NCBI GenBank assembly: GCA_044343935.1
Contig: JBIJDU010000031.1
Span: 1 to 12,991, forward strand
DNA length: 12,991 nucleotides
Reading direction: 5' to 3'
Source: AcAMD-5 sp044343935
GTDB taxonomy: Bacteria > Actinomycetota > Actinomycetes > S36-B12 > UBA5976
The first letter of the stretch is position 1, and each line of letters opens with the position of its first letter. The notes under the pieces were generated by a model, which did not search any database, had not been told where the DNA came from, and worked only from the letters and a program-made list of their open reading frames with translations. Shown piece by piece: positions 11,612 to 12,991 of this stretch. The position numbers and the translations under genes are program-made.

Positions 11612-12991
11612 TTCCATTACTAGGTCCATCACTCGCTCAGTTGTGATTTCCTGGTTTGCTTCTATTTCAGTTAAGTCAGGTAAGAAAACAAATCTCGCTT
11701 TCACTTGGGTAATATCTAATTTCTTATGAATTGCCCAAGCTAGTCGATAGATCGCCAATTGCATGGGGTCGGCATTTCGCTGACTTCCAGTTTTCCAATC
11801 CACAAGAACTGGCATGCCATTTATTTCAAAAACTGCATCAACTCGGCCAGAAATCAAAATAGCGCCAATCGGTAATTGAAATCCCCATTCAACGGCAATG
11901 GGGCGCAATTTTGCGTATGGGGAACTCTCAAATGCGGCAAACGCAGTTACGACCATTTCATCAGGCAACGGCGGATCAGCAACTAACTCATCCAAGTCGA
12001 TCAAGGTGGCCATTTTGTAATAGCCTTCGATTTTGGCATGAACTGCGGTGCCACTTGCTGCCACTCTTGCTGGCGCAGTTGGTAATGGCCGCATTAGATT
12101 CTGGGCTATTTCAGCTGGCGAATTAATTACTTTAATTAAATTGGTTGCTGTCAACAAATTAGGAAGTGTTACGGTGGTTTCTTCGGGTGCTGCAGTTAAC
12201 CAACCAATTGCCTGATCCCATGCTGCAAGTTGATTCTGCTCGGCTTCTGTTAGCTCTTCAACTTGGGTTAATTCACCTTGATTGGCCAGTACCTCATTAG
12301 CAAGTTTGGTTAGCTTCTCTCGATATTGTGGATTAGCTTGAGTTCGGTAAATGTCTTCTTCAACCAGGTACGGATTGGGCTGGTCTTGATCAGGCTCTGG
12401 AAATTCCGAAAGCACCGTTGTCGCACTTTTTGCTAACTCGCGGTAGAACGGACTTGGGCCACGGCACCCTTTTTGCGTATCTCCCCACCAAGATGAAGTG
12501 ACCGTCACCGAATGCTGAGCTCGAGTTAAGGCAACGTAGAACAATCGAAGTTCCTCATCTAATGCATACTGCTTTACCGCATCCTTGAATCCCTTGATTG
12601 ATTTTTTATCTGCTATTGGATCTGATGGTAATGAATTTCGATCACCTCGTAGTGAATGTGGCAGTGCATCAACTACTGAAGTGAAAACAGATCTGCTTTG
12701 ACTGGTAGGAAAAACGGTGGCTGTGACTTCTGGAATGAATACATGCGGCCATTCCAGGCCTTTGGCTCGATGAATTGTGAGTAATGAAACAGCTCCGCTA
12801 ACCAAGGGAACTTCTATTTTTGGGACGATCTTGAATCGTCGTGAAGCATTTACCCAACTAATAAATGCCGCAACACTTTGATCATCCGATGACTCCGTCC
12901 AACCTCTTACTAAATCAACAAATCCAGCAACCACATTTGCGCGTTGCGTAATGCGACTAGTGGGATTGGCATACAACTCAATATCCATGTT
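11585..12991 (-). CDS. adnB: AdnB-like helicase-nuclease, C-terminal 468 residues (5' end beyond the right edge)
   Basis: This is the C-terminal part of a UvrD-like motor fused to a RecB-family nuclease, as in the actinobacterial AdnAB double-strand-break resection machine. The frame is still open at 12991, so the ATG at 12988 is internal. Counting from that Met, helicase motif V is TIHRAKGLEW (71-80) and motif VI is DEELRLFYVALTRAQ (144-158). The nuclease domain has all recognisable RecB-type residues: H317 (GTAVH), E367 (VEWGF), D384 (GRVDAVF), D397 and K399 (VDWKTG), and Q410/Y414 (QLAIY). Only one cysteine is present, so there is no iron-sulfur cluster as in AddB. The name AdnB rather than AdnA rests on order: the gene nearest nudC is AdnB (Rv3201c) in mycobacteria, with AdnA upstream. 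About half the protein is missing from view. Confidence 0.85.
   Translation of the reverse strand, partial: NMDIELYANPTSRITQRANVVAGFVDLVRGWTESSDDQSVAAFISWVNASRRFKIVPKIEVPLVSGAVSLLTIHRAKGLEWPHVFIPEVTATVFPTSQSRSVFTSVVDALPHSLRGDRNSLPSDPIADKKSIKGFKDAVKQYALDEELRLFYVALTRAQHSVTVTSSWWGDTQKGCRGPSPFYRELAKSATTVLSEFPEPDQDQPNPYLVEEDIYRTQANPQYREKLTKLANEVLANQGELTQVEELTEAEQNQLAAWDQAIGWLTAAPEETTVTLPNLLTATNLIKVINSPAEIAQNLMRPLPTAPARVAASGTAVHAKIEGYYKMATLIDLDELVADPPLPDEMVVTAFAAFESSPYAKLRPIAVEWGFQLPIGAILISGRVDAVFEINGMPVLVDWKTGSQRNADPMQLAIYRLAWAIHKKLDITQVKARFVFLPDLTEIEANQEITTERVMDLVMESINRGGDH

Noticed and set aside
1..12991. Mobile elements, CRISPR arrays, tRNA or rRNA genes, horizontally acquired islands
   Set aside because: No transposase or integrase, no spaced direct repeats and no tRNA-like T-arm were seen; gene order follows the conserved actinobacterial block.

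Overview
The window looks like chromosomal DNA of a streamlined actinobacterium of moderate GC content (mid-40s by eye). The best guess is a freshwater Nanopelagicales (acI)-type organism; that placement is inference. The gene order supports Actinobacteria: UPF0182 protein, YlbL-type PDZ/Lon protease, DUF2342 protein, E1/ThiF-like protein, ABC1 kinase, UvrD2, mycoredoxin, NudC, AdnB. This parallels, as I recall it, the M. tuberculosis Rv3193c-Rv3202c block. Intergenic gaps are short, all four convergent gene pairs overlap at their 3' ends, and several genes look leaderless.

Layout. 1-2861 (minus): a small membrane protein, a secreted or anchored PDZ-Lon protease and the N-terminal part of a UPF0182 membrane protein, probably one operon. 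Its promoter region (2862-2974) is shared with the divergent DUF2342 gene. 2975-4710: the DUF2342 protein (its zinc motif seems lost) converges on a YgjP-like metallopeptidase; the two stop codons share one CTAG. 4711-5415: the only long non-coding stretch. It holds a GC-rich, strongly foldable element behind a -35/-10 pair, a possible operator, a possible 11-codon leader ORF, a 51-aa zinc-ribbon protein (DUF5679) and a clear intrinsic terminator. 5416-7832: a ThiF/TOMM-type E1-like protein and an ABC1 (UbiB/ADCK-like) kinase. 7799-9538 (minus): a compact UvrD2 helicase with tetracysteine motif and HRDC domain but almost no 2B subdomain. 9609-10742: mycoredoxin and NudC, convergent. 10802-12991: an endonuclease/exonuclease/phosphatase-family protein and the C-terminal part of an AdnB-like helicase-nuclease, convergent.

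Themes. The right half is weighted toward DNA repair and recombination (UvrD2, AdnB) and redox or nucleotide housekeeping (mycoredoxin, NudC). The left half is envelope and proteolysis (UPF0182, YlbL, metallopeptidase-like proteins). No mobile element, CRISPR array, tRNA or rRNA was seen. The most promising undescribed element is the structured RNA candidate at 4940-5024.
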